Shown here piece by piece: positions 33,602-46,072 of a DNA stretch of 64,000 nt. This DNA is from Euryodendron excelsum (lineage: Eukaryota; Streptophyta; Magnoliopsida; Ericales; Pentaphylacaceae). Where the stretch lies: positions 13,980,001-14,044,000 of the forward strand of contig CM065390.1 of assembly GCA_033060915.1 (NCBI GenBank), written 5' to 3'. Each line of letters begins with the position of its first letter. Position 1 is the first letter of the stretch. The translations under genes and the position numbers were made by a program. The notes under the pieces were generated by a model, which made no database searches, was not told the origin of the DNA, and worked only from the letters and a program-made list of their open reading frames with translations.

Positions 33602-34806
33602 TTTTGCCGCAAAAATCTAAATTCAAAAAATAAGATAACTCTCAAAAGTCGTAAGATCGAAAGATTGCTATACTCCTAATCATCTCCCGCGCTACTAATG
33701 ATTATTATCAAATTTTAATTTAACTAATGTGCAAAAATTGGTTATCAGGAGTCAAAATTCTTAGCATGCTTTTAATCGATCAACCTCCTACTAAACAAAT
33801 ATATCCAAGCATGTGGTAAGCTTCAATTCTCTCCCTATAGATAAATATCATCGCAATAATATTCTATGCTATCAAACAAGTCAAATTATGAAATTAAAAC
33901 TAACAATTATCACATAACATAGCATAAAACATGAATTAAATGTAACTCTAATAATTCAAAAATAGAATAATAGAGTTCCAATATGCTAACATGTTATTTG
34001 GTTCAATTCTGAATTTTTTGAAATTTTTTAAAGTAACAAAACACTTAAGTAAATAACAGAAAAATATAGTAGGGATTTAGAAAATTCAAGTCAAAACACC
34101 AACACCTAACCCAAGTGTCCAGAACCACATGGCACAAAACCCGAGGCCCAAGAAACCATGCACACACCCCAACGCTCTCAAGTAAGCCACTAAAAAATAT
34201 TTATTTCCTTTATTTTCTTTTCTATTTTTCAAAATCATTTTTTTGTCCAGTAAAAAATTTTGGAAAAATAATATTAAAATAGAAAATATTTTCGTAAACT
34301 TACATAAAAAAATTGGGCAAAAAATAACCTTGGGAAGGGGTCCCACGTGCCGCACGTCGCGAGTGGGCAACGCTCTAGGCCAGCGCGGCTTGGCTCACAT
34401 TCAACGTGGGTTGGCTCACAGTCAACGACTCGGTCAACTCAACTCGGCTCACAATCAACAGCTCAGTCAACTCAGCTCGGCTCGCAGTCAACGACTTTAT
34501 CAACTTGGCTCGACTCGCAGTCAACAGCCCGGTCAACGTGGCTCGGCTCCTGGTCAAACCACTCATAAAAATTAGGGTTCCATAAAAATTAGGGTTCAAG
34601 ATTTCTCTCAAACCACTCATCTATTTGAGATGAAAATTTTTAGATATACTACTATGCATATAGGCTACGACATACTGAACTTTTAGGCCAAATAGAAATC
34701 GTTTCTTTGAACAGTCATTAAAGCTCCAATGAAGCTTTTTCAAAAATCAGTGTAGGAAAATACATGTAATCATCGACGAGAGAAATTTCAAAGGCTCTGA
34801 TACCAA
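33602..34806 (-). other. Outer copia leader region with SINE-free low-complexity and a 45-bp minisatellite
   Basis: No coding frame is supported between the Gag start and the primer-binding site. Bases about 34375-34560 hold about four imperfect units of TCGGCTCACAGTCAACGACTCGGTCAACT type. The primer site is at 34793-34806. Confidence 0.6.
34375..34560. repeat. Minisatellite (GGCTCGCAGTCAAC type) in the outer copia leader
   Basis: Imperfect units of about 45 bp with GGCTCACA or GGCTCGCAGTCAACRRC followed by GGTCAAC. It lies in the outer element's leader (minus-strand sense). Longer open frames on both strands here are a by-product of the repeat. Confidence 0.75.
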
Positions 34807-35407
34807 TGTAGAATCTACATATAGTTAAAGCGAAAGTGGTAATCAGGTTTACCTCTTGAAGTGTATCCGAACGCAAGCCTGAAGAACTAATCTTGATCGA
34901 AAAAATTCTCCACGTGTACCTATATTCTCTTGTAAATTTACCCGCAGTGGAATGCAATCAAACCTTTCTCGAAAGCCAAAAGCATCCACACTAATCACAA
35001 CTCAAGTGCCTATCATGATTATGTGTTTTGGGAAAGACACTGAGAGAATTACTCACATACTCTTGCACACACAAAATGTAGCTACTAAAATCTTACTTCT
35101 TCTCTTGATCTCTTGAACATTTATAAGTGTGGAATGGATCTACCATTCCTAGCTCTTGGTGGTTGCCACATGCCCTAACCACTAAGATAAGTGAGAGTAT
35201 GCTTGAACAACCACCCCAACCACCAAGGTAAGTGGGGATATGCTTAAACAACTACCCCAACCATCAAGATAAGTGAGAGTATGTTTGAACAACCACCCCA
35301 ACCACCAAGGTAAGTGGGAGCATGCTTAAACCACCTAACACAAGTGGTGGGTGGGTCTTTAGGTTAGGGCATGCCCATAGGCTCCCGAATAGGTCCGAAT
35401 ACCAACA
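34807..35407 (-). repeat. 5' LTR of the outer copia element
   Basis: 601 bp matching 17446-18098. Contains about four units of the 41-bp AACCACCAAGGTAAGTGGG repeat (about 35165-35335). The primer site abuts its left edge at 34806. Confidence 0.88.
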
Positions 35408-36777
35408 CAAAGAAACCTTGGGTTTTATTTTAGGAGTTGATCCTAATGATATTAAGGGTTGCGAAACAATGAAGATACTAAATGCTAAACCCCAAGTGTG
35501 ATTCAATAGTCGGCTTAGTCCTCATCTAAGCATGAGATTTCAAGTTTGATATCTCATCACGCTCCCTTGTGACTAGCTATAAATAGTTCAAGTGAACGAT
35601 AGCCTTAAATGAGCTTGAGGGACTAGCTTGACGCCCCCTTGTGGCCAGCTTTAAATAGTTCAAAGTGAACAGTAGCATTGCATAAGCTCGAAAGACTAGT
35701 CGGCCAAAGGACTAAACAATCTATGGCACACACCAAAAAAAAAAAACCCGAGTGGGTTAATGAGCAGAATTGAACCTCTTTGGACCTGATAGAATACTTG
35801 CCAAGTCATAGAAGGTCTTGGGATTTATGGGACTACAGCTGATACATTGGGTCCCTTTTTTGGGCTTTAAAATGATGTATAGTCTGTGGGCCACTTGATC
35901 CAAATGCCATAAATGACTAATTGTAGAAATAAGCCGATTGCTAATTGCATTTTTTCATCGGGCTCTTCATCAGCCCAATTTCGATATACTTTGAGTTCTA
36001 TGGGCTTTTCATTCAGCCCACTATGGCCCTTGAAACCCAATTACTATACGGGTAATAAAAATCTAAATACCGATTGCCATAAATGACTGACTTCTTGATT
36101 TCTGAATTCTTGTCGAAATCTTATTACTTTCCGACATAAAATTTCATGACAATTTCAAATACTTGAATAGCATTGACTAGGAATCTCATTATCAATAATA
36201 TAATTTTTGTTTGGTTTTGTTTTGTTAACGAGATACCCATTCTCTCCCTTTCACACCATTCTTGCCATGAAAAAATTATCACATTATGTCATTGCTCTTA
36301 CATAGTGTGACAGTACATTGTGTGATAATTTATTTATAGGATGCTATGTGGCTATATGTTTTAGAGAGAATACTTTTTTAAAAACTATAGATATTATTTT
36401 AGCTGTATGATTCATTTTTAAATTTAAAATTCTTTTCATGAATAAAAAATTAGTATCACAATCTGAATAAAGTGATTGTCATAATGTGTGATTGTCATAA
36501 TTACTCACAAAAGGGGGAGTACTCATAATCACGATAGCAAAACAAACAAGATACATCCATTAATTTGAAAAAACGAAAACAGCCAAGAAACTTGACACCA
36601 CTAGCTTTAAACCAGAAGACAAGGAGAAAATTACAACACAAATATCTAAAACACATAACAAAACTTCAAGAAATCCAAGAGCACCCCCATAGCCCTCCCC
36701 TGAACATATGTTTTCTAAGATCTAACCAAACATTATTTCATCCCCCAAACCCAGAGAAAGTAAGAGAAACATTCATT
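35408..36777. other. Intergenic DNA with a 72-bp tandem duplication; TIP 3' flank
   Basis: No supported gene. Units at about 35564-35635 and 35636-35700 share CCCTTGTG, AGCT, AAATAGTTCAA and GTGAAC in order. The last 150-250 bases before 36778 may be the aquaporin 3' UTR. Open frames on the plus strand here are not protein-like. Confidence 0.5.
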
Positions 36778-39171
36778 CTAATAATCTCTGGTGGGCAGTG
36801 GTTCATGTGTGTTGTTACCAATGAAGATAATGTCATAGACAATGGCTGCAATGGCTGCACCAATGAGGGGGCCGAGCCAGTAGACCCAGTGGTTCGTCCA
36901 GGTCCAGCTGACCACGGCAGGTCCAAAAGAGACCGCTGGGTTCATGGATGCACCGTCGAAGGCACCACCGGCTAAGATGTTGGCACCCACAATGAAACCA
37001 ATTGCAATAGGTGCCACAATGCCCACATTCCCCTTCTTAGGATCCAATGCTGTGGCATAAACTGTGTAGACCAGCCCGAATGTCATCACAATCTCGAACA
37101 CGAGCGCGTTCCATGGGGAAACGCCGGAGGATAGAGAAAATGCCGATGTTTCCTGTAGCAAATTTAGAAATATTAAAATAATATTATACAAACATACAAA
37201 ACATAATGATACAATTGAATTGGAACATATCATTCAAAATTAAATTTTAAATTATAAAAATACGCATCATTCTGTATAAAAAGCTTGTAAAAAGGGAATT
37301 TTTCACAAAATTATAAATGAAAAGGTAGAATAGTGTCCAATTTTCGAATTCAAACCATGACCCACACTTTGTGCTCCGTAAGTAGTGTCATCTACTCTAT
37401 GTCTCCCTACTGTTATTGTTGTTTAGTTATATTAATAAAACAAATTCTATTTTTACAATATTTTTATAAAAAAAATAAACTCCATCAAAGTTATATGACA
37501 GTGGCATGGTGGGTGTTTATCATTTTTTTTTTTTGGTATAAATCTGGAAGATTCAAACCAGCTTGTATTTATCTTAATTAATCTTTTCTCGATCCAATCA
37601 AATATAGATCATTCATGTTGAAAATAAAGTATTAACAAGAAATAAATAATTTACGACCATTTCTTTGAAATGAAATGAATATAAATAATCACACCACATC
37701 ATTTTGTTTGTATAGTAGGCCTTTACTCAAAATTTGTATCAATAGAGTACTTTGGAATTCAATTTGCATTATATTGGTCAAAATTTCAATTTATTTTCAT
37801 TCATTATATGACACCAATTTGTGCTATGATAAGTTTCTTACCAATCCGCCGGTGGCGAACTTAAGAAGCAAGCAAGCGACAACTGAACCCAGCAACTGTG
37901 CAATCCAATACAAAATGCCCCTCAACAGAGTTATGTTGCCGCCGATGAAGGCACCGAATGTGACGGCGGGGTTCACATGACCCCCAGAAATGTTCGCACC
38001 AACAGAAACCCCCACGAAAAGTCCAAACGCATGAGCCAATGATGCAGCTACAAGACCAGCAGGGGTCGTCGATCCGTTATCCGTAAGCTTGTCTGTCAAA
38101 ATCATACCACCAATTATTAGTCCTCAAAGTTCACTTCAAAGCCATAAGTAAATTAAGAAAAATGCTCGGTCGGTTTGGTTGCTATTTTTTGTTTTTATTC
38201 TTTATTTTTTATTTTTTAAAAAATAAAAAATATATTAAAATAAGTGTATTTTTTAATTTTAAAATATTAGTCTGATACTGTTAACAAAAAAGTAACCTAA
38301 AAATATTATCATCAAATTATAAAAAATAAAAAATAAAAATATACACTATGATATACAACAAAAAATAAATAGTGACAGTACTTTCAAACAGACCTAAACT
38401 TTTATAAATTCTTTTACAAAATTTTATATTAAAATAATGTTACGGTAATAATATTATAATTAAATAATATCGAAAGTTTTTTTTTATCTTAAAATATTAA
38501 CCCACAACTAGGGGTCTACACATAAAATTTGTGAGAAGGGCGTAGGGTCTAAGTAGAATGTTGAAAATTAGGCCTAACACCCTTTGTCTAAGTGTAGGTC
38601 CACCGGTGTCCACAACCTAGCTACTCTATGCGATATGCAATACACTTTTTTTTCATATGTATGTCATTACCATTAAATAAATAAAGAAGTACAAAAGCGA
38701 AATATAGTGTTTTTAAAAATGTCATATAATTCTACTTGTCTGGTGAGTTTGGCATAACCTAATATGACCAGAGTATCAATAATACATTTCAAATCAAAAT
38801 AGAAAATGAACATGACTCTCTTATTGTAAATTCTCTAGATGTATACAATTTTACCGTGCAAGTGAAAAAACTATATCACGTTGCCTTCGTTCAAGTTGGG
38901 AGGTTGTATTCCCAATATATATATATATATATATATAGAAGAGAGCTACCCTCTTGTGATTTAGTGTCACTTTCCTCAAAAGAAAAAAGACTAGAGATGG
39001 AATTAAACTAGAAGTGGGATTTGTGTTAGAGAAGTTACTGAAGGCCATGCCGGACCCTTCTCCCGCGAAAACAAAAATGAGCACGGAGAAGAACTCTGCC
39101 AGCGCCGCCTTGAGCGCGTCGGGTTGGCTCGCCTCTCTCGGCGTCCCCACGGCAATTCTGTAAATTGGCAT
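36778..39171 (-). CDS. TIP1;3: Tonoplast intrinsic aquaporin, TIP1;3-like
   Basis: Three exons join in phase: 39171-39039, 38092-37842 and 37152-36778, with GT-AG ends. The product has 252 residues, the usual TIP1 length. Six membrane helices surround two NPA boxes (85-87 in [12 protein letters not shown], 199-201 in [11 protein letters not shown]). The aromatic/arginine filter reads His65, Ile187, Ala196, Val202, the TIP1 signature, expected to pass water plus urea or hydrogen peroxide across the vacuole membrane. The start [15 protein letters not shown], the stretch AAxDPKKGN and the end HEPLP favour TIP1;3 over TIP1;1/1;2. In Arabidopsis TIP1;3 is pollen-specific; expression here is unknown. 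Intron 1 holds an AT-rich MITE-like insert and a TA microsatellite. A TATA-like box lies 39324-39317. Confidence 0.94.
38168..38397. mobile_element. AT-rich MITE-like insert in TIP intron 1
   Basis: The left end GGTCGGTTTGGTTGCTATTT and the reverse complement of the right end (GGTCTGTTTGAAAGTACTGTC, then CTATTTATTTTTTG) resemble each other imperfectly. The centre is nearly pure A/T. The GGTCTGTTTGG-type end is common in plant MITEs. I could not settle a target duplication, so the family is open. Confidence 0.4.
38914..38937. repeat. (TA)n microsatellite in TIP intron 1
   Basis: About 12 TA units, 100 bp inside the first intron's 5' end. Confidence 0.88.
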
Positions 39172-39316
39172 TTTCTACCTTTCTTTTACTCTCTTCAACC
39201 TAATTGAGATCTATTTGCACAAGCACAAGCACTTTTGTTGCTTGCTTATTTCTAGCTCTCTTTCTCTCTCCCTCTCTCTGTCTCTTGTATAGCTCACTTG
39301 GTTAGTAGGACTTCCC

Positions 39317-39324
39317 TATATATA
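39317..39324 (-). promoter_or_regulatory. Candidate TATA box of the TIP1;3-like gene
   Basis: TATATATA on the minus strand, about 145 bp upstream of the ATG at 39171 and followed by a GA-rich leader (reads CT on plus, 39247-39290). Spacing fits a 5' UTR of about 110 bases. Confidence 0.5.
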
Positions 39325-39339
39325 CATGCCTAAAATAAC

Positions 39340-40350
39340 GGATAAAGAACCGGTACAACCAGTTCCCAGTAACCACAAGACGATCCATTTTCTCGAAGCC
39401 ACCTGTCGGTATCATTTTACAGCTAACAAGCAGGCCCATAGGCCGTCATGGTCCTCCCAATTTGTGGTAGGGATTTAGTCTAGGCCCCGTGGAGTAACAG
39501 ATCGTGTGGTTGGGTGGCCGACCAAGTGAAGTGGTGGGTCCACCTTCATTCAAAGTACTGTTTTAGCATATGAACCTCATGGAGCTAGAGATGGCCGGCG
39601 AGACATCTCGACCGACCATTGTACATATGAAATAATGAATACAAACTTTGTATTTATGTTTTCATCTACATTGTATAAGGTTTTCATCTACCGACCGTTG
39701 TTGGTGGGGACTAAGGTGTATGGTTGGGTCGGCGCGGTGGACCCACAATGGTACAAAACAAATGATCCTCTCCAACCGTCGAGTAGGGACAAATTTTCAG
39801 TACAGTCGTACACAGACATCTCGCGTACAACAATTACTCCTCAGTTGACAGTGATTGATGATGTGGATAATTTACGACCACACGATTTCGAATTTCTTAC
39901 CCATGATTCTAGGCCAAATGCTCTCTTGAGCTCTCTAGACAATCCAAAACTATCTTCCTCAATTGCAATAATTCAACTGCAATAAAATGTAAACGAAAAC
40001 ATATATAATCAAATTGGGTCAAAGGAGAGAAAAGGCTCCACTTTGATTGGCATGTGGATGAGAATTTTGATCGGAGTATTGATGCAAACAATAAAACTAT
40101 AAAATGGTCATGTAGTGCCTAATTGAGAGGGTACACCTCTCAAATGGTATGTAAAATCGAACCTAAAAATACTGGGTTGAAAATAATTAGATCATGTCGA
40201 TCTCATGATGAATTTTTTTCGTCTAATAAAAATCAACGCTACTAACGAGGGCTAAATCAATGGATTAGCGGCAGTAAAACGAGGGGAGACAGCAGTTTTA
40301 TCACTATAAAATGTGAATTATTATGAGAATAAGAAAAAAAATGAATGATT
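39340..40350. other. TIP upstream region and spacer
   Basis: No supported gene. A related pair of phrases, GGTGGGTCCACC / GTGGACCCAC near 39531 and 39738, and GTTGGTGGGGACTAAGG suggest a small degenerate inverted repeat. Open frames on the plus strand are not protein-like. Confidence 0.35.
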
Positions 40351-40657
40351 TGTTATAAAAGAAAAAAATATAAGGCGAAAAAAATAACTCAACACAAAAT
40401 ACAGTGAATAGTTCTGCAGGAACTGTCAAATATTTATCATATTCATTCTTCTGGAACATTTAAGTGTTGATCTTCTGAACTATCCAAATTTTATTACTAA
40501 TAAAAATACAACATGGTGGTTATAGCTTACCTATACCGCTCTTCTTTCTATTTTTTCTCTGCTTCTTCTTTACTATTTTTTCTCTATTCTTTTGGTTATA
40601 CTTAAAACTATCTATAATCACCTTTATTTATAATGAGTCGGCAATCAAGGATGCGCG

Positions 40658-40695
<38 letters not shown>

Positions 40696-40761
40696 GGGTT
40701 TGGGGGTTGTCGCAGACAAATGCTGAGGCGGCTAAATGGATGAAGGTCATCCATTACGTCA
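40351..40761 (-). repeat. 3' LTR of the third copia element
   Basis: 411 bp, including a 36-base G run (40659-40694) that is absent from the 5' LTR (368 bp). Without the run and its G-rich edge the two are close in length. Confidence 0.85.
40659..40694 (+). repeat. Poly-G run of 36 bases
   Basis: Preceded by GCGCGC and followed by TGGGTTTGGGGG. The matching place in the 5' LTR reads ATGCGAGATCC with no G run. It could fold as a G-quadruplex if real, or mark a sequencing or assembly fault. Confidence 0.95.
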
Positions 40762-40924
40762 TACTCCCTCTTAAATGACCGCAAAACAATACAAGATGTA
40801 TATTTTGTTGGATATGTTAAAATTACCTCATTAAAACATTGCTAGGAAAAATCCAGAGAAAAAAATCGTAGCAAATGAAAAGGAGTACAATACTTAACTC
40901 CCCTTGAATAATAAGAACTTTATT

Positions 40925-42480
40925 TGCTTCATGAAAGGTTTTTGAGACGGTGCATACCAATGTCATGCACAAGCTTATCAAATGTTGCAGTTGGTAGGGC
41001 TTTAGTAAAAGTTTGCCAAATTATCACTAGATCATATTTGTTGAACGTTAATATCATCACTTTTCTAGAGCTCATGTGTATGGAAAAACTTTGGAGAAAT
41101 ATGCTTCATTCTGTCACCTTTGATATAACCTCTCTTAACCTGTGCAATACAAGCTGCATTATTCTCGTATAATATTGTCGAGGTATCTTTAACTGTAGAC
41201 ATTCCGCAGCTTTCTTAAATATTTTGAATCATGGATTTTAGTTAAATGCACTCTCGGCTTGCTTCATGAAGTTGCAATTAATATTTGTTTTATCGATCAC
41301 TAGGATATAACAGTATTATTATAAGTAAACACATATCTAATTTGAAACCTAGCTTTATGAGGATCAGAAAGGTAACCAGCGTTAGCATAGCCAATCAATT
41401 TAGGGTGTGACTCCTTTGAATAGAATAATTCCATATCAGTTGTCTCTTGTAAGTAATGCAGTGTATGTTTAATTCATTTTCAATGTCTTTGTGTTGGTAC
41501 AGAATTACACCATGCCAATAAATTGACAGAGAATGCTATATCGGTCGTGTACAATTTGCAAGATACATAAGAGCACCGATTGCACTAAGATATGGTACTT
41601 CAGGACCAAGAAGTTCTTCACCGTGTTCTTAAAGACGGAAAAGATCTTTCTGTACTTCTAGTGAAAGGATAACCATCGAAGAACTTAATGGATGAGCTTT
41701 ATCCATGTAAAATTGTTTTAAATCCTTTTCAACATATGCTGATTGATGGACAAGAATTCCATTGGATAAGTGCCTAATCTGTAATCCAAGATAATACTTG
41801 GTTCTCCCAAGATCTTTCATTTCAAACTATTTTTTTTAAAATAATTAATAGCTTTAGTAATCTCTTCAGTAGTTTCAATCAGATTCAAATCGTCAACATA
41901 GACTGCAATGACAACAAATTCGAATTTTGATTTCTTAATGAAAACGCATAGGCAAATGGTATTATTCACATATGCTTCTTTCAAGAGATATTTATTTACA
42001 CGACTGTACCACATGCGACCGGATTACTTTAACCCGTATAACGATCTTTGAAGCTTGATTGAACATAAATTTTGTATTTTTGAAATATTTGTTTCAAGCA
42101 TCTTAAATCCTTCAGGAATTCTCATATATAGATTATTATCTAATTTCCCATATAAGTAGACAATCACTACATTTATTAGACGCATATCTAGTCTTTTTGA
42201 GACTAATAAACTAAGCAAGAATTTGAATGTAATTGCATCCATTACTGGAGAATAAGTCTCATCATAGTCAATACCAGGTCGTTGCGAGAAATCTTATGCT
42301 ACGAGTTGGGCTTTATACTGTACTACTTCATTTTTCTCATTTCGCTTTTGTACGAATACCCATTTATATCCAACTAGTTTCACATTTTCAAGTGTGTGGA
42401 CTACTAGTCCAAGTACTTTACGTTGTGCTAATGAGTGTAATTTTGCCTTAATGGTTTCTTTCCATTTTGGCCAATCAATC
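40925..42480 (-). pseudogene. Third copia element: RT and RNase H remnant
   Basis: Minus-strand pieces read MKDLGRTKYYLGLQIRHLSNG, VVIAVYVDDLNLIETTEEI (with catalytic YVDD), INVVIVYLYGKLDNNLYMRI and QRSLYGLK. Further on are ENNAACIAQ, RGYIKGDRMKHISPKFF-like and LVHDIGMHRLKNL, the copia RNase H end. Frames change several times. Confidence 0.88.
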
Positions 42481-43159
42481 CCACGTCAACATCCGTCGAC
42501 TGTTTGTGATTCAGTCTCTTCATTACTTCTAGTAATACCAAGAGTTACTTTAAATGAAAATACGTTATCGACAATCATTTTATTTCTATGCTAGCTTTCC
42601 CCTGTATTCATATAACTTATTAAGATCTCATTATTTTCAGGTACCATATCACTTACAGGAGATATCTTTTCATGAGGTTTCTCTTCTGGGAATTCTTCTT
42701 CAGGATTCTCTTCTTTAGGAAGTTTAGATATTGTGTTCTCTTCAAGAGCACCAACTTGCTTATGCATTTTTTCTTGTGTTTTCCTTTTTCTGAAAACAAT
42801 GTTTTTTGCATCGACAAACCTCCATGCTTCAAGCGTGTTTTAGATTTCTTTGCTGCTATACTAATAGATTGTCTTACGGGAACATCAATATGTGTTGGAG
42901 TATTAGTAATTGGTATATGTGATTTTGTCACTCTCTTTGTGTCAGTGGATGCATCAGACAATTAATTTTCAATTGTTTGTAAATAAATAATTCAGTGAAT
43001 TTCTGGTTCACATTGACTCGTTTAAAGATCTATATGAGACAGTATCGACACATTCCAACTGATCTCTCATTATTTTTCTAATTGTGTTTTTTTCCCCCTA
43101 ATTGTGAAAATACTAAATCATCAAAATGACAATTTGCAAAACATGCCTTGAACACATCA

Positions 43160-43950
43160 CCTGTTAAAGGTTCCAAATATCTAATAATAGATGGAGAATC
43201 AAAACCAACATAAATTTCAAGTCTACCCTAAGAACCCATTTTAGTACGTTGTGGGGGTGAAATAGGTACATATACAGTACAACCAAACACTCGTAAGTGA
43301 GAAACATTTGGTTGTTGACCAATGACAAATTGTAATGGTGAGTACTGATGATATGCAGTTGGTCGGATTCTAACCAATGATGCAGCATGTGATATAACAT
43401 GTCTCCAAGTAGACACAGGTAATTTTATTTTCATAAGTAAAGGTCGAGCAATAAACTAAAATTGTTTTATAAAAGCTCCGGCAAGACCATTTTGTATGTG
43501 TGTGAGCAATTAGATGTTCAACATCAATTCCTATTGACATATAGTAATCATCAAAGGATTGAAAAGTAAATTTCCCAATATTTTCTAGTCATATAGACTT
43601 GATCGGGTAATCTGAAAACTGTACCCCTAAGGGAATAAGTTGAGCAAGAAGTCTAGCAAAAGCAATATTATAGGTAGAAAGTAAACAAACATGTGACTAC
43701 AGTGTGGATGCATCTATTAAAATGATAAAATAACGAAATGGTTCACGTGGAGGATGTATTGGCCCACAGATATCCCCTTGAATTTTTTGTAAGAATGATA
43801 GAGACTCAAAACCTACATTTGAAAGAGATGGTCTGACAATTAATTTTTCTTGTGAACAAGCAATACATGTATAATTATTTGACAAAAGAATCTTCTGATT
43901 CTTTAGCGAATGTCCATGTGAGTTTTTAATAATTCGACGCAGCATTGTTG
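43160..43950 (-). pseudogene. Third copia element: integrase remnant
   Basis: Pieces at 43945-43697 (HSLKNQKILLSNNYTCIAC, LSFLQKIQGDICGPIHPP, FRYFIILIDAST) and 43434-43164 (HVISHAASLVRIRPTAYHQ, QPNVSHLRVFGCTVYVPI) cover the zinc-binding, core and C-terminal parts of copia integrase. Broken by stops. Confidence 0.88.
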
Positions 43951-43975
43951 ATCCTGGATAACCTAAACGATTATG

Positions 43976-45640
43976 CTATAGTATAAAATTCTTTGGATCA
44001 AAGCACTTTTGGTGCATCACTACAGGTGATTCTTCCACTTTTATAGAAGTATAATATAATCCAAAAGATAATGCACCAAATTTCTCTGATATATATTTAT
44101 TTTCTAAAATATAAGAAGTAATGTAGAGCTGTTCTACATTATCTGCATTCGTCGTCTCAATATGATATCCATTACGACGTATATCTTTAAAATTGATCAG
44201 ATTCCCTGTAAATTTAGTAGAATATAATGCATCATCAATGCATAGTTTTGTTCCTCTTGACAATATTATATTAGCCCTTTCAGAGCCTTCAATTAATTTT
44301 GTTGTGCCAGAGATTGTTTGACATTAGTTTCAAATAATGTCAAGTGTGAGAAATATTGTTACTTTCAAAGAATTATGTACGTTGTTCTACTGTCTACCAG
44401 ACATATGTTTTCACCATTCATTTTAGAAATACTCAATGCGTTGGTACGATCCATGTATCTATATAACATATTAAAAGTGCTTATTAAAATATAATAATTT
44501 ATTACAAAAAAAAGCATATGAAGGAAACATATAAAAGATGATAAGAAATTGAATAGACTAGAACAACGAGGCAATAATATTAAGTAGTGTGAACATTTCC
44601 ATCACCAATAACATGGTCTATTCTTCCACTTACATGTTCAAAGGAATCTGAGACATCCAGATGAGTAATATCAATTGAGCCATTAAAATTTGTAGAATGT
44701 ATTTCTACATCTTTTCCTTTATCTTTAAGTGAGGCTTGATAAAGCTCTCTTAAATGTTTGGGCATACGACAAGTATGTGACCAATATGCTTTCATTCCAC
44801 ACCTGTAACAAGTATCTTCATACTTTGTAAGAGGTTTATTCTGTAAACTTTTTTTTTTTTTTTTACTTCAGAATTATTTTATTGCTGATGGTGTGGTGTG
44901 ATATTCTTAAACCTCATATGAGAAGAGTTCTCTCCACGATAATTCCCACGAGTTTGAAAACCATTCCAGTGGTGGCCACAGCCATGTCTGCGGCCACATC
45001 AGCGTCCCCGACTATCAAATGAAATTGCATTCACTTCAGGGAATAGTGCGGAACCGGTAGGTTAGGACAGATGATTTTTTAACAGATAACTCATTATTTT
45101 GCTCAAGCACAAGAAGACATGATATTAATTCATAATATATTTTAAATTTACGCTCTCGATATTACTTTTGCAGGAGCACATTCGAGGCATGAAATGTGAA
45201 AAATATTTTTTTTTAACATTTCTTCATCAGTAATATTGTCTCCACATAATTTTAATCGTGAGCTGATTTTAAATAATGCGGAGTTATATTTACTGACAGT
45301 TTTAAAATCTTGTAACCTCAGGTACATCTACTCAGATCTAGCTCTTGGGAGGATTACGGCCTTTTGGTGCTTGTATCTCTTCTTTAAATTTTTTCATAAT
45401 ATCAATGGATATTTTATTATAAGGTACTCAGATTTCAATTCTTTATGAAAATGATGGTGAAGAAAAATCATGACTTTAGCACGATCTTGCTGAGATGCAT
45501 CATTTTCCTCCACTATTATTTACTCAAGTGCCTTTGCAGCAAGATGGATCTCAGCATTAAGGATTCATGATTAGTAATTATTACCAAAAATATCAAGGGC
45601 GGCAAATTTTAATTTTGTAAGATTTGACATTTTCAGAATG
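43976..45640 (-). pseudogene. Third copia element: Gag, zinc knuckle and protease remnant
   Basis: At 44263-43976 are IDDALYSTKFTGNLINFKDIRRNGYH and HQKCFDPKNFIL, protease end and GAG-pre-integrase. About 44830-44730 carries a CCHC knuckle (CYRCGMKAYWSHTC, then PKHLRELYQ). Further upstream, Gag fragments are in several frames. Non-functional. Confidence 0.8.
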
Positions 45641-46072
45641 TTATACCATACAAAACAATAAACTTAAATCAAGACAAAATTATGACGATAATATGATCTA
45701 CAAATAATTAAACGAAAACTTTTACCTAGCATAATAATGTTAGGTAGTTATTATGATAAAATATAATCATTCAAAATAGAAATAAAAAAATACTGTGCAA
45801 CACACTATTTATTTAATATTTTATATTATATTATTATTATGTAATTACTATTCATAAATAGTATTTTACTATTCATAAATAGTATTATGCAATTGACATG
45901 AATTATTAGTTATTGTTCATACTATTCATTGACTATTCAACATTCACATAGTGATAAATCATGCAAATGAATTAAAGAGAAAACAGGAAAAAAACAAAAT
46001 TAACTGATATATTAATAGCACATGTCACATCCAAATATAGAATATCATCGTGAATAACACAGATGTAGTTTT

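Larger units (their letters stand above)
17446..35407 (-). mobile_element. Outer Ty1/copia retrotransposon, decayed and split by a nested insertion
   Basis: LTRs lie at 34807-35407 (5') and 17446-18098 (3'). Both read TGTAGA at the left and end TACCAACA at the right on the plus strand. Minus-strand TTGGTATCAGAGCC (34806-34793) just inside the 5' LTR is an initiator tRNA-Met primer site. GAGTGGGAGA beside 18099 is the polypurine tract. Domain order on the minus strand is Gag (about 33547-32700), protease (DSGA, 32600), integrase (32159-31172), then RT and RNase H (21276-19736), the copia order. Many stops and frameshifts interrupt it. The nested element 21282-31046 sits in the RT start. No clear target duplication was found (TGAAG versus CAAAG), and LTR length differs by 52 bp, so this copy is old. 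Confidence 0.93.

Noticed and set aside
34243..34575. 110-codon frame with repeated SARSQRLYQLG-like text
   Set aside because: It is a translation of the 45-bp minisatellite in the outer copia leader, and similarly open frames appear on both strands.
36565..36975. 136-codon plus-strand frame overlapping the aquaporin exon 3
   Set aside because: Its second half is the antisense of the conserved TIP coding sequence, and the protein text has no domain. It is a shadow frame.
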